Shown in pieces: positions 8,452 to 16,950 of a stretch of DNA of 64,000 nt. The notes beneath the pieces were generated by a model that did no database searches, was not told the origin of the DNA, and worked only from the letters and a program-made list of their open reading frames with translations. How positions within the stretch are numbered: the stretch's first letter is position 1; each line of letters begins with the position of its first letter. The stretch is from Nonomuraea jiangxiensis (lineage in GTDB: Bacteria; Actinomycetota; Actinomycetes; Streptosporangiales; Streptosporangiaceae), in assembly GCF_900099965.1 (NCBI RefSeq), contig NZ_FNDJ01000026.1, positions 62,001 through 126,000 on the forward strand, written 5' to 3'. A program made the translations under genes and the position numbers.

Positions 8452-9458
8452 TGGGCGAGCCCACAACGGACAGACCCGCGGCCAGGACAGCCGCGCCGGC
8501 TCTGTCGTCGCTGCGGGGCTTCGGGGAGATGCGTCATCTCGGCCTGCTCGGAGCCCTCGCGATCCTGGTCGTGGTGGGCCTGGTCACCAGACCCGCGAAC
8601 TTCGCCACGGCCTCCAACCTGGTCAGCATCCTGTCGCTGGCCGCCACGATCGGCGTCATCACGGTCGGGGCCACGTTCGTCATCATCGGCGGCGGCATCG
8701 ACCTGTCGGTGGGCGCGGTGATGGCACTGGCCTCGGTCTGGGCGACGACGGTGGCCACACAGTCGTTCGGGCCGGTGGTGATGGCGATCTGCGCGATCCT
8801 CGTCGGCACCGGCGCCGGGCTGGTGAGCGGGTTACTTATCGCCTACGGGCGGATGGTCCCGTTCATAGCGACGCTGGCCATGCTGGTGGCCGCCCGCGGG
8901 CTGGCACAGCGCATGTCCGACCGCAAGACCCAGCTCATCCAGCCGGAGAACTCCTTCATCGTCGAGCTTTCGACGACCCGGGTGCTCGGGATCCCGATGC
9001 TGGTCTACATCTTCGCCCTGGTGGTGGTGCTGGGGTGGATCCTGCTCAATCGCACGACGTTCGGGCGCAGGACGTACGCGGTCGGGGGCAACCCCGAGGC
9101 GGCCCGGCTCGCCGGCATCGACGTGCGCAGGCACACGATGCTGCTCTACGCCCTGTCCGGGCTGTGCTGCGGCATCGCGGCCGTCCTGATCATGGCCCGT
9201 ACCACCACGGGCTCCTCCACCCACGGCGACCTGTACGAGCTCGACGCGATCGCCGCCGTGATCATCGGTGGCACCCTGCTCACGGGCGGCAGGGGGACCA
9301 TCGTGGGCTCGATCCTGGGCCTGCTGATCTTCACCCTTATTACCAACCTGTTCATCCTCAACGGCCTCAACACCAGCGACCAGCTGATCGCCAAGGGCCT
9401 GATCATCGTCGTCGCCGTCCTTCTCCAGCGACGGAACCTGAAGGAGAGAGCACCATGA
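8451..9458 (+). CDS. Sugar ABC transporter permease (RbsC-like)
   Basis: A 335-residue inner-membrane protein with 8-10 hydrophobic segments, the CUT2 permease signature GGGIDLSVGAVMAL (near 80) and the cytoplasmic coupling loop AVGGNPEAARLAGI. It overlaps the ATPase gene by 1 bp and the binding-protein gene by 4 bp (ATGA). A cytoplasmic Ala/Arg-rich leader precedes the first membrane segment. Confidence 0.92.
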   Translation: MGEPTTDRPAARTAAPALSSLRGFGEMRHLGLLGALAILVVVGLVTRPANFATASNLVSILSLAATIGVITVGATFVIIGGGIDLSVGAVMALASVWATTVATQSFGPVVMAICAILVGTGAGLVSGLLIAYGRMVPFIATLAMLVAARGLAQRMSDRKTQLIQPENSFIVELSTTRVLGIPMLVYIFALVVVLGWILLNRTTFGRRTYAVGGNPEAARLAGIDVRRHTMLLYALSGLCCGIAAVLIMARTTTGSSTHGDLYELDAIAAVIIGGTLLTGGRGTIVGSILGLLIFTLITNLFILNGLNTSDQLIAKGLIIVVAVLLQRRNLKERAP

Positions 9459-10513
9459 GTGACAACGTCGCGCGCCGGGGATTCCTCATCGGCGGTCTTG
9501 GCGGAGCCGCCCTGTTAGCGGCCGGCTGCACCAGCAACGAGCCCGCCGCCGCGCCGTCCAGCGCCGCGCCGGCCGCCTCCACCGCCCCGGCCGGCGGCAA
9601 CGACCAGCCGGGCGACAAGGTCGTCATCGGCTTCTCCGCGCCGGCGGCCGACCACGGGTGGATCGCCGCCATCGCCAAGAACGCCGAGACCACCGCCAAG
9701 CAGTACACCGACGTCGAGTTCAGGCCGGTCGAGCCGACCAACGACATCAACCAGCAGATCTCGGCCGTCGAGTCGCTGATCTCGGCCAAGGTGAACGCGC
9801 TGGTCATCCTGCCCAACGACGGCCAGCAGCTGAACCAGATCGCGTTGCAGGCCACCGAGGCGGGCATCCCGGTCATCAACCTGGACCGGGTCTTCCCCGA
9901 CAAGCTGGCCTACCGGACCTGGATCGGCGGCGACAACTACGGCATGGGCGTGGCCGCCGGGCACTACATCGGCGAGGCGCTCAAGGCCAAGAACGTCTCC
10001 AACCCGGTCATCGTGGAGATCCAGGGCATCGCCACGCTGCCGCTGACGCAGGACCGCAGCAAGGGGTTCGCCGACGCGCTGAAGACGTTCGGGTTCAGTG
10101 TCACGGCCAAGCAGGACGCCCAGTTCACCGTGGAGACCGGCAACGAGGTGGCCACCTCGCTGCTGCAGGCGCACGCGAAGATCGACGCGCTCTGGAACCA
10201 CGACGACGACCAGGGCGTCGGCGTGCTGGCCGCCATCAAGGAGGCCAACCGCAGCGAGTTCATCATGGTGGGCGGGGCGGGCTCGGCCAACGCGATGCGC
10301 GAGATCCAGTCAGGAACCTCGGTGCTGCAGGCCACCGTCACCTACAGCCCCACCATGGCCTCCTCGGCCATCAAACTGGCCCGGTTGATCGCTCAGGGCA
10401 AGGGCATGAGCGATCTGGTGGAGAACCAGGTGCCGCAGTCCATCACGCTCGCGTCCGAGACAATTACCAAGGATAACGTCGCGCAGTACCTTGAGCTCGG
10501 CTTCGAATCCTGA
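9455..10513 (+). CDS. Sugar ABC transporter substrate-binding lipoprotein (periplasmic-binding type 1)
   Basis: A 352-residue binding protein of the Peripla_BP_4 type. The signal contains ARRGFLIGG (twin-arginine-like) and ends in the lipobox LLAAGC, then a Ser/Ala/Pro linker precedes the domain at about residue 50 (KVVIGFSAPAADHGWIAAI). Residues INLDRVF and WNHDDDQGVG fit sugar-binding hinge regions. The ligand is not readable. Together with the two upstream genes it makes a complete CUT2 importer. Confidence 0.9.
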   Translation: MSDNVARRGFLIGGLGGAALLAAGCTSNEPAAAPSSAAPAASTAPAGGNDQPGDKVVIGFSAPAADHGWIAAIAKNAETTAKQYTDVEFRPVEPTNDINQQISAVESLISAKVNALVILPNDGQQLNQIALQATEAGIPVINLDRVFPDKLAYRTWIGGDNYGMGVAAGHYIGEALKAKNVSNPVIVEIQGIATLPLTQDRSKGFADALKTFGFSVTAKQDAQFTVETGNEVATSLLQAHAKIDALWNHDDDQGVGVLAAIKEANRSEFIMVGGAGSANAMREIQSGTSVLQATVTYSPTMASSAIKLARLIAQGKGMSDLVENQVPQSITLASETITKDNVAQYLELGFES

Positions 10514-10524
10514 TCGGGGGTTGC

Positions 10525-11676
10525 ATGTCAGACAAGACCACCGTCGGCGTGGGAATGGTGGGCTACGCCTTCATGGGCCGCGTCCACTCCCAGGCCTGGC
10601 GGAGCGTGGGGGCCTTCTTCGACCTGCCGCTCGTGCCGCGGATGGCGGTGCTGGCCGGCAGGTCGAAGGAGCGCACCGAGGCCGCGGCGGCGCAGCTCGG
10701 CTGGGCCGATGTGGAGACGGACTGGAGAGAGCTGGTCCGGCGGGACGACGTGCAGATCGTCGACATCTGCACGCCCGGTGACTCGCACGCCGAGATCGCC
10801 ATCGCCGCGCTCCAGGCCGGCAAGCACGTGATCTGCGAAAAGCCGCTGGCCAACACGGTCGCCGAGGCCGAGGCCATGGTCGCGGCCGCGGCCGGTGCGG
10901 CGGGCAAGAGCATGGTGGCCTTCAACTACCGGCGGGTGCCCGCGGTCGCGCTCGCCCGCCGGTACGTCGAGGACGGCCGGATCGGCGAGATCAGGCACGT
11001 GCGGGCGGCCTACCTGCAGGACTGGATCGTCGATCCGGAGTTCCCGCTGGTGTGGCGGCTGCAGAAGGACAAGGCCGGGGCCGGCGCGCTCGGCGACATC
11101 GGCTCGCACATCGTGGACGCCGCCCAGTTCATCACCGGGGAGCTGGTGGTGGGCGTGTCGGCGCTGACGGAGACGTTCATCAAAGAACGTCCGCTGGCCG
11201 AGGAGTCGGCCGGGCTGGCCGCCACCGGGTCCGCCACCAAGGGCCCGGTCACGGTGGACGACGCGGCGCTGTTCATCGGGCGGCTGTCCGGCGGCGGGCT
11301 GGCCTCGTTCGAGGCCACCCGGTTCGCCAACGGGCGCAAGAACGCGATGCGCATGGAGATCTTCGGCTCGCGCGGCAGCCTGGCCTTCGACTTCGAGGCC
11401 ATGAACGAGCTGTGGGTCAGCTCCGGCGGCGGCGGGTTCGAGCGGATCCTGGTCACCGAGCCCGACCACCCGTACGCGGGCGCCTGGTGGCCGCCCGGTC
11501 ACGGGCTCGGCTACGAGCACACCTTCACCCACGAGGTCAGGGACTTCCTGGAGGCGGTCGCCACCGGGGCCGACCCCACGCCGTCGTTCGCCGACGGGCT
11601 GCGGGTGCAGCGGGTGCTGGCGGCCGTCGAGCAGAGCGCGGCTGAGGACAGCCGCTACACGAACGTGGAGGACTGA
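10525..11676 (+). CDS. Gfo/Idh/MocA-family oxidoreductase
   Basis: A 383-residue NAD(P)-dependent sugar/polyol oxidoreductase. It has a Rossmann N-terminus (GVGMVGYAFMGRVHSQAW), the family's CEKPLANT motif near residue 100 (Lys for catalysis), and the C-terminal alpha/beta domain with GDIGSHIVDAAQFI supplying the Asp/His pair. It starts 11 bp after the binding-protein gene (GGGG-TTGC-ATG) and precedes an isomerase. This pairing is typical of inositol, 3-keto-sugar or glycoside catabolic loci; the substrate remains open. Confidence 0.9.
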   Translation: MSDKTTVGVGMVGYAFMGRVHSQAWRSVGAFFDLPLVPRMAVLAGRSKERTEAAAAQLGWADVETDWRELVRRDDVQIVDICTPGDSHAEIAIAALQAGKHVICEKPLANTVAEAEAMVAAAAGAAGKSMVAFNYRRVPAVALARRYVEDGRIGEIRHVRAAYLQDWIVDPEFPLVWRLQKDKAGAGALGDIGSHIVDAAQFITGELVVGVSALTETFIKERPLAEESAGLAATGSATKGPVTVDDAALFIGRLSGGGLASFEATRFANGRKNAMRMEIFGSRGSLAFDFEAMNELWVSSGGGGFERILVTEPDHPYAGAWWPPGHGLGYEHTFTHEVRDFLEAVATGADPTPSFADGLRVQRVLAAVEQSAAEDSRYTNVED

Positions 11677-11681
11677 AACCG

Positions 11682-12683
11682 ATGCGACCAGTCACGCTGT
11701 TCACGGGGCAGTGGGCGGACCTGCCGTTCGAGGAGGTGTGCCGGCTGGCGGCCGAATGGGGTTACGACGGCCTGGAGATCGCCTGCTCGGGCGACCACTT
11801 CGACGTGGGCCAGGCCGTGAGCGACCCGTCCTATGTCGAGCAGAAGCGCGCCCAGCTCGACAAGCACGGCCTGAAGGTGTGGACCATCTCCAACCACCTC
11901 GTCGGCCAGGCCGTCTGCGACCTCATCGACGAGCGGCACAAGTCCATCCTGCCGGCCCGCATCTGGGGTTCGGGCGACCCGGAGTCCGTCCGCCAGGCCG
12001 CGGCCCAGGAGATGAAGGACACCGCCAGGGCCGCCTCGCTGCTCGGCGTGGACACGGTGGTGGGCTTCACGGGGTCGTCGATCTGGCACATGGTGGCCAT
12101 GTTCCCGCCCGCTTCCGCCGCCATGATCGAGGCCGGATACCAGGACTTCGCCGATCGCTGGAACCCCATTCTCGACGTCTTCGACGAGGTCGGCGTGCGT
12201 TTCGCGCACGAGGTCCACCCGAGCGAGATCGCCTACGACTACCACACGACGGTACGGACCCTGGAGGCCATCGGCCACCGCCCGGCGTTCGGCCTCAACT
12301 GGGACCCCTCGCACATGGTCTGGCAGGACCTGGACCCGGTGGGGTTCATCCTGGACTTCAAGGACCGGATCTACCACGTGGACTGCAAGGACACGCGCAT
12401 GCGCGTCGGCGACGGCCGCCGGGGCCGCCTGTCCTCGCACCTGCCGTGGGCGGACATGCGGCGGGGCTGGGACTTCGTCTCGACCGGCCGGGGCGACGTG
12501 CCGTGGGAGGACTGCTTCCGGGCGCTCAACTCGATCGGTTACGAGGGCCCGATCTCGATCGAGTGGGAGGACGCGGGCATGGACCGGCTGGACGGGGCGC
12601 GGGAGGCGATCGCCTACATCCGCACCCTCAACTCCATCACGCCGCCCACCAGCGCCTTCGACGCCGCCTTCTCCACGACCTGA
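11682..12683 (+). CDS. Sugar phosphate isomerase/epimerase (AP endonuclease 2-type TIM barrel)
   Basis: A 333-residue TIM-barrel protein of the xylose-isomerase-like family. Metal-ligand candidates are the Glu in FAHEVHP, the Asp/His in NWDPSHM and HVDCKD, and the Glu in ISIEWED. Substrate could be a keto-sugar or inosose made by the preceding oxidoreductase. It is the last gene of the ROK operon and is followed by a strong hairpin at 12696-12737. Confidence 0.88.
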   Translation: MRPVTLFTGQWADLPFEEVCRLAAEWGYDGLEIACSGDHFDVGQAVSDPSYVEQKRAQLDKHGLKVWTISNHLVGQAVCDLIDERHKSILPARIWGSGDPESVRQAAAQEMKDTARAASLLGVDTVVGFTGSSIWHMVAMFPPASAAMIEAGYQDFADRWNPILDVFDEVGVRFAHEVHPSEIAYDYHTTVRTLEAIGHRPAFGLNWDPSHMVWQDLDPVGFILDFKDRIYHVDCKDTRMRVGDGRRGRLSSHLPWADMRRGWDFVSTGRGDVPWEDCFRALNSIGYEGPISIEWEDAGMDRLDGAREAIAYIRTLNSITPPTSAFDAAFSTT

Positions 12684-12695
12684 GCCGCTCGGCCC

Positions 12696-12737
12696 GCCGT
12701 GCTGCGCGGGGGCGGGGGTCGCCCCGCGCGGCACGGC
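12696..12737 (+). terminator. Strong hairpin ending the ROK sugar operon
   Basis: GCCGTGCTGCGCGGGG pairs with CCCCGCGCGGCACGGC (16-bp stem with one T-G mismatch, 10-nt loop). No U-tract follows, as is common for actinobacterial terminators. Confidence 0.6.
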
Positions 12738-12779
12738 CTCATCCCGGTCGCCCGTGCCCCTGATCGGCCTGGCCGGACG

Positions 12780-13058
12780 TCAGTCGAGCCTTGAGATCGG
12801 CATGGTCACGATGAGGATCTCCTCGTCCGGGTGGTCGTCCCCGACGTGCCGCTCGATGTCGGCCAGCCGCCCGGCGGTCGTGACGACGCCCAGCTGCCAG
12901 GCGCTCGTCTCCTCGATCCCGCCCTCCCGCCGGATGAGCCTGGTCACCTCGGAGATGTCGACGGTGGCGGCGAGGCCGGCATGCAGCAGGCCGTGCGCCA
13001 GCCGGGATGCCTTGTCCGGTGCGTCGACCGTCAAGTGAACCTCGATGAACTCCACCAT
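12780..13058 (-). CDS. CutA-like divalent-cation tolerance protein
   Basis: A 92-residue protein with the ferredoxin-like beta-alpha-beta layout of CutA: EVHLTVDAPDKASRLAHGLL, GLAATVDISEVTRLIRREGGIEE and a C-terminal EILIVTMPISRLD strand. It lacks the usual Cys of CutA1 and is about 15 residues shorter, so it is a divergent member. ATG 13058 gives the compact family start MVEFIEVHLTV; the frame is open further upstream but reads as random sequence. Monocistronic; function beyond family unknown. Confidence 0.7.
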   Translation of the reverse strand: MVEFIEVHLTVDAPDKASRLAHGLLHAGLAATVDISEVTRLIRREGGIEETSAWQLGVVTTAGRLADIERHVGDDHPDEEILIVTMPISRLD

Positions 13059-13250
13059 GAGGGACCCATCCTCTGCGGGGAGCGCCACGCCGCCAGCTTG
13101 AGGGACTCTAGCGTGTCGAGTCCATGACGGAAAGTGATCGCAGGCCGACGCCCTGGTGGAGCCGGTGCCGGGGATCCTGCCTCCCGCGGTCACGTCACCT
13201 CGCCGGGCGGTGGGGTCGGCGGGGCGGGAGGAGGATCTCCGGGTGGGCGC

Positions 13251-14339
13251 TCAGTCCATGAGGACGATCTGGCGGAGGACCTCGCCGCGCCGCAGGGCCT
13301 CGACCGCGTCGTTGAGGTCGGCCAGGCGGATGCGGGAGCTGATCATCGACTCCAGGTCCAGCTGGCCGGCCTTGTGGAGCTTGGCGAAGTAGGGGAAGTC
13401 ACGGCGTACGTCCGCCTCGCCGTACAGGCTGGACAGCAGCCGCTTGCCCTCGAACAGCAGGCTGAACGCCGAGATCGACACCATGTCGTCGAGCGCGCCG
13501 GCCCCGACCACGATGACGTCGCCGCCCGCCCGGGTGATCTGCCAGGCGCTCTGGATCGTGGCCGACTTGCCGACCACCTCGAAGCCGTAGTCGAAGCCCG
13601 CGCCGGCGGTGAGGTCGTTGAGTGCCCCGGGAACCTGCTCGGGCGTGACCGCGTGCGTCGCGCCGACCTTCCTGGCCAGCTCGTGCTTGGACTCCAGCGG
13701 GTCGATGGCGAGGATCGTACGGGCGCCGGAGACCCGGGCGCCCTGGATGACCGACAGGCCCACACCGCCGCAGCCGATCACCGCGACCGTGGAGCCGGGA
13801 CGCACCTTCGCGGTGTTGAGCGCGGCCCCCACGCCCGTCGTGATGCCGCAGCCGATCAGGGCCGCCGCCTCCCACGACACCTCGTCATCGATCTTGATCG
13901 CGCCCTGCTGCGGGATGACGATCTCCTCGGCCCAGGTGCCGCAGCCCGCCATCCCGAACGCCGTCGCCGCGTCGCCGCCGAACCGGAAGTTGCCCTTGCT
14001 GAAGGACTCGATGATGTATTTGGGGCACAGGTACGGCTGCCCGCCCAGGCACAGGTCGCAGCTCTGGCACGCGGGACGCCAGCTGATCACCACGTGGTCG
14101 CCGGGCCGTACGGAGTCGACGTGGTCGCCCACCTCGACCACCTCCCCCGCGCCCTCGTGGCCGGGGACGAGCGGCATGGGCTGCGGCAGCACGCCCGACA
14201 TGGCCGACAGGTCCGAGTGGCACACGCCGGTCGCCCTGATCCGGACGCGCACGTCCGTGGGCCCGACCGGAGCCAGCGTGACGTCGTCACGGATGTCGAG
14301 CTTGTCGTTGCCGACGGCGTGCAGGATGGCGGCGCGCAT
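13251..14339 (-). CDS. Zinc-dependent alcohol dehydrogenase (AdhB/class III-like)
   Basis: A 362-residue medium-chain dehydrogenase. Catalytic zinc ligands lie in GVCHSDL (Cys38), GHEGAG (His59-Glu60) and GCG near 170; the structural zinc site is the four-Cys lobe CQSCDLCLGGQPYLC; the NAD fold is GCGGVGLSVIQ. It belongs to the AdhB/AdhD-like actinobacterial group, where ferredoxin and P450 neighbours are common. It is last in the unit PPOX-ferredoxin-ADH, whose promoter carries a perfect KstR box at 15022, so a steroid alcohol or side-chain alcohol is a plausible substrate (inference). Confidence 0.88.
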   Translation of the reverse strand: MRAAILHAVGNDKLDIRDDVTLAPVGPTDVRVRIRATGVCHSDLSAMSGVLPQPMPLVPGHEGAGEVVEVGDHVDSVRPGDHVVISWRPACQSCDLCLGGQPYLCPKYIIESFSKGNFRFGGDAATAFGMAGCGTWAEEIVIPQQGAIKIDDEVSWEAAALIGCGITTGVGAALNTAKVRPGSTVAVIGCGGVGLSVIQGARVSGARTILAIDPLESKHELARKVGATHAVTPEQVPGALNDLTAGAGFDYGFEVVGKSATIQSAWQITRAGGDVIVVGAGALDDMVSISAFSLLFEGKRLLSSLYGEADVRRDFPYFAKLHKAGQLDLESMISSRIRLADLNDAVEALRRGEVLRQIVLMD

Positions 14340-14371
14340 GGGGGTTCCTCCTCCACTTGGTCCCTTGGAGG

Positions 14372-14563
14372 CTAGTCCTCAAGGGAGAGGGCGGCTTTGG
14401 GGCACGAGCGGACCGCGTGGCGGACGCGGTCGAGCAGCTCGGGGGGTGGTTCAGGAAGAAGGATGTGGAGCTGGTCATCGTCGTCCACCTCGAACACCTC
14501 GGCCGCGAGCCCCACGCACACGGCGTTCGCCTCGCAGACCAGCTCGTCTACTTTGACTCTCAC
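14372..14563 (-). CDS. Ferredoxin, [3Fe-4S] type
   Basis: A 63-residue single-cluster ferredoxin of the kind that serves actinobacterial P450s. The motif is C-x5-C (VCEANAVCVGLAAEVF) and a distant SCPKAAL, with Ala/Val where a fourth Cys would be, so a 3Fe-4S cluster. GTG 14563 was chosen because AGGAGG lies 5 bp upstream and the GTG overlaps the PPOX stop (GTGA); an in-frame ATG at 14584 lies inside that gene. Likely electron donor for a monooxygenase, perhaps the P450 at 27-28 kb, which has no ferredoxin of its own. Confidence 0.88.
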   Translation of the reverse strand: MRVKVDELVCEANAVCVGLAAEVFEVDDDDQLHILLPEPPPELLDRVRHAVRSCPKAALSLED

Positions 14564-15012
14564 GTCAGCCTCCTGTGGTCCCATGAGACCACTTTGCTGC
14601 GCTCCACCACGTAGGCAACCCGTTTGAGCCCGGTCTTCTCCACGTAGGGCCGCAACAGCTCGTCCGGCACGCCCGGCGTCATCCTACGGGCGATCTTCAT
14701 GCCGATGGCCAGGACGCCCTCCCGGCCGGTCACAGGCTCGGCCCTGCCGTAGACCAGGACGCCGCGCAGCTCGCCGTAGTCCTCGCCGGTCTCGACCAGG
14801 CAGCTCACCCGGGGATCGCGGGCCAGGTTGCGCGCCTTCTGCGCCTTCGCGTAGGTCCAGAAGGCGATCCGCCCCTCGTCCATACCGTAGAACATGGTCA
14901 CCAGGTGCGGCATACCGTCCGGATTGATGGTCGCCAGCTGCAGCTTGCGCGAGCCCTCCAGGAACGCGGTGACGTCGTCGTCCGACATCGCGATGCGAGC
15001 GCGCTGATTCAC
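14560..15012 (-). CDS. PPOX-class (FMN/F420) pyridoxamine 5'-phosphate oxidase-like protein
   Basis: A 150-residue split-barrel flavoprotein: LATINPDGMPHLVTMFYGM, RIAFWTYAKAQKARNLARDPRVSCLVE and the strand GELRGVLVYGRAEPV are the class pattern. Members bind FMN or F420 and reduce or oxidise varied small substrates. GTG 15012 lies 10 bp from a perfect KstR-type box, so transcription probably starts at or near the codon (short or no leader). It is translationally coupled to the ferredoxin gene. Confidence 0.85.
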   Translation of the reverse strand: MNQRARIAMSDDDVTAFLEGSRKLQLATINPDGMPHLVTMFYGMDEGRIAFWTYAKAQKARNLARDPRVSCLVETGEDYGELRGVLVYGRAEPVTGREGVLAIGMKIARRMTPGVPDELLRPYVEKTGLKRVAYVVERSKVVSWDHRRLT

Positions 15013-15021
15013 GCTGCCAAG

Positions 15022-15035
15022 TAGAACAGGTTCCA
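15022..15035. promoter_or_regulatory. KstR-type box upstream of PPOX-ferredoxin-ADH operon
   Basis: TAGAACAGGTTCCA fits the remembered KstR consensus TnnAACnnGTTnnA at all eight fixed positions. It lies directly before the PPOX start on the minus strand. KstR itself is encoded at 44.3-44.9 kb in this window. Confidence 0.65.
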
Positions 15036-15092
15036 GAAGGGGCCTGCAAGGGGTCTCTGGAACGTTATTCGGTTCGGTTAGTGTGCATCTCT

Positions 15093-15728
15093 ATGGCTAT
15101 GTCATCCGATCTGGTCTACGCGGCCAAGCACGCCAAGGGGTTCATGCCGCACGAGGAGGGCACGGCCCTGTTCGAGGCGGCCTGCCGGTACGGCAAGCTC
15201 GGGCCGATCTGCGAGATCGGCACCTACTGCGGCAAGTCCGCCATCTACCTCGGCGCGGCTGCCAGGCACGCCGGGTCCGTGGTCATCACCGTCGACCACC
15301 ACCGCGGGTCGGAGGAGATCCAGCCGGGGTGGGCGCACCACGACCCGACGCTGGTGGACCCGAGGTTCGGGAAGATGGACTCGCTGCCGACGTTCAGGAA
15401 CACGATCGCGGCCGCCGGGCTGGAGGACGAGGTGATCGCGATCGTCGGCAGCTCCGAGCGGGTCGCCGGGCTCTGGCGGGCGCCGCTGGGCATGCTGTTC
15501 ATCGACGGCGGTCACTCGGAGGAGCCGGTCACCCGCGACTACGAGGGCTGGGCGCCGCACGTCGTGGAGGGCGGGGCGCTGGTGTTCCACGACGTCTACC
15601 CCGATCCCGCGGACGGGGGGCAGGCGCCCTACCGGGTCTATCTGCGGGCGCTGGAGTCCGGGGCGTTCACCGAGGTGTCGGCGCTGGGCTCGGTCCGGGT
15701 GCTGGAACGCGTCGGACCCGGCATCTGA
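15093..15728 (+). CDS. Class I SAM-dependent methyltransferase (Methyltransf_24-like)
   Basis: A 211-residue protein with the SAM-binding strand ICEIGTYCGKSAIYLG near residue 35, acidic loop TVDHHRGSEE and LFIDGGHSEEPVTRDYEGW, which holds the motif-IV Asp and His as in O-methyltransferase/CmcI-like proteins. ATG 15093 is preferred over the upstream GTG 15081; no clear ribosome-binding site is visible, so the message may be leaderless. The last 11 codons and stop are the first unit of a 37-bp tandem repeat that continues past the gene. Substrate unknown. Confidence 0.8.
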   Translation: MAMSSDLVYAAKHAKGFMPHEEGTALFEAACRYGKLGPICEIGTYCGKSAIYLGAAARHAGSVVITVDHHRGSEEIQPGWAHHDPTLVDPRFGKMDSLPTFRNTIAAAGLEDEVIAIVGSSERVAGLWRAPLGMLFIDGGHSEEPVTRDYEGWAPHVVEGGALVFHDVYPDPADGGQAPYRVYLRALESGAFTEVSALGSVRVLERVGPGI

Positions 15729-15805
15729 CCGCCGGGTGCTGGAACGCGTCCGGCCCGGCATCTGAGCGCCGGGTGCTGGACCGCGTCCGGCCCGGCACCT
15801 GAGCG
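15695..15805 (+). repeat. 37-bp tandem repeat, 3 copies, extending the methyltransferase 3' end
   Basis: Units start at 15695, 15732 and 15769 with CCGGGTGCTGG(A)ACGCGTC and end in CTGA-CCG/GCG. Copy 1 encodes the C-terminus VRVLERVGPGI and the stop; copies 2 and 3 lie past the stop and keep the TGA. Only a few substitutions separate them. The period is not a multiple of 3. GCCGGG...CCCGGC within each unit can form a hairpin, so the array may also act as terminator between two convergent genes. Confidence 0.85.
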
Positions 15806-15827
15806 GCCTCAGCATGAGGACCGGCCG

Positions 15828-16874
15828 TCAGTGGCGGTGGCGGCGGGTCCAGGAGCGGCGGGTCTGGGACTGCCAGCTCCTGAAGTCCTCGTGCGTGTGC
15901 GCCTGGTGCCCGAGCGCGATGAGCGCCCGGTCCGTCCAGGCCGCCGCCTCCTCGGGCTCGACCCCCGCCAGGATCGGTACGGCCCGCGCCACGTGATCGG
16001 GCAGCGCCCCCGACCGCAGCCGGGCGGCCACGGCGAAGGCGCATCCTTGCGCGAGGTGGGCCCGGAACCCGTCGGACCCCGCGTGCTCGGTCAGCCACCA
16101 CAACTCCTCGGCCTCGGCCCCACCCGCGTAGGTCGCGGCGAACCCGACCCCGCTCCACAGGTCGGCCCGCCGTCCGGCCGGATAGCCGCCGATCCGGACC
16201 GAGACGTCGTCGGGCGAGGCGGAGTCGTGGTACCAGAGCAGGCGGCCCAGCCCCTGGTCGAACACGGCACCGTGGGCCCGGGAGAACAGATCCGGCATCG
16301 TACGCTCGCCGATCATGCGATCGGCCCTGCTCAGGCTCCACTGGAAGCCGAACCCGTCCACCGCCAGCCACCTCAGCAGCGGATGGGCCCGCCGCGCACC
16401 TCGCACCGGACGCAGCCGCACGAGTGCGTAGCCGCGGCCGGCGCCGAGGTAGGCGGCGTGGCGGTGATGTCGGGCGGGGCCGGTGAGTAGCTCGTGAAGG
16501 CGCCGGCCCCGGGTCAGGGTGAGAAGGTCGAGCACGGTGCAGGCGGCGGCGGCCCCTTCGTAACCGAAGGGCCGATGCTCAGCCTCGATATCCTCGATTT
16601 TCTCGACTTCTCGTGACATCACCGCGTTGTAGCCGAAAACGTAGGACTTTTCGGCATTGGTGAAGGATGTAGTGGAGGTTCCGCTTCTGAGCCGGAACCT
16701 TCGCCGGCTCAGATCGGACTCCAGCGGATCCTTGGCCAGGAACTTCCGCAGCCCTCTTGCCGATGAGAGCGCCGGATGGATCCCGACCTGGTCCATGAAC
16801 GATGTTGTGCCCGTGTCGCCCACGCTTCCCCCGAAGACGTCTCGTACCGGCCACTCAGAAGCTAGTAAGCCCAT
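15828..16874 (-). CDS. DUF1702 family protein
   Basis: A 348-residue protein with the DUF1702 landmarks in order: RPFGYEGAAAACTVLDLL near 110, YLGAGRGYALVRL, PLLRWLAVDGFGFQWSL, DQGLGRLLWYHDSAS, DLWSGVGFAATYAGGA and a C-terminal LAQGCAFAVAARL block. DUF1702 proteins occur in enediyne and other secondary-metabolite clusters; biochemical role unknown. ATG 16874 has GAAAGG 5 bp upstream; starts at 16913 or 16796 are possible. It follows the toroid, methyltransferase and GT4 genes on the same strand, 76 bp after the toroid gene. Confidence 0.8.
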   Translation of the reverse strand: MGLLASEWPVRDVFGGSVGDTGTTSFMDQVGIHPALSSARGLRKFLAKDPLESDLSRRRFRLRSGTSTTSFTNAEKSYVFGYNAVMSREVEKIEDIEAEHRPFGYEGAAAACTVLDLLTLTRGRRLHELLTGPARHHRHAAYLGAGRGYALVRLRPVRGARRAHPLLRWLAVDGFGFQWSLSRADRMIGERTMPDLFSRAHGAVFDQGLGRLLWYHDSASPDDVSVRIGGYPAGRRADLWSGVGFAATYAGGAEAEELWWLTEHAGSDGFRAHLAQGCAFAVAARLRSGALPDHVARAVPILAGVEPEEAAAWTDRALIALGHQAHTHEDFRSWQSQTRRSWTRRHRH

Positions 16875-16950
16875 TGCGCCTTTCGTCGGCGGCGCACCGG
16901 ATTTCCCCGGCAAAGAACCCGCAAAAGCCCTTGCGGCCGGTCAGGCCGGG

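Noticed and set aside
13105..13125. Inverted repeat GGACTC-N9-GAGTCC upstream of the CutA-like gene
   Set aside because: Short arms, no A/T-rich context and no regulator nearby; such 6-bp inverted repeats are frequent in high-GC DNA.
15828..16874. An enediyne biosynthetic cluster, suggested by the DUF1702 gene
   Set aside because: No enediyne polyketide synthase, thioesterase or other cassette gene is in the window; DUF1702 also occurs in other settings.
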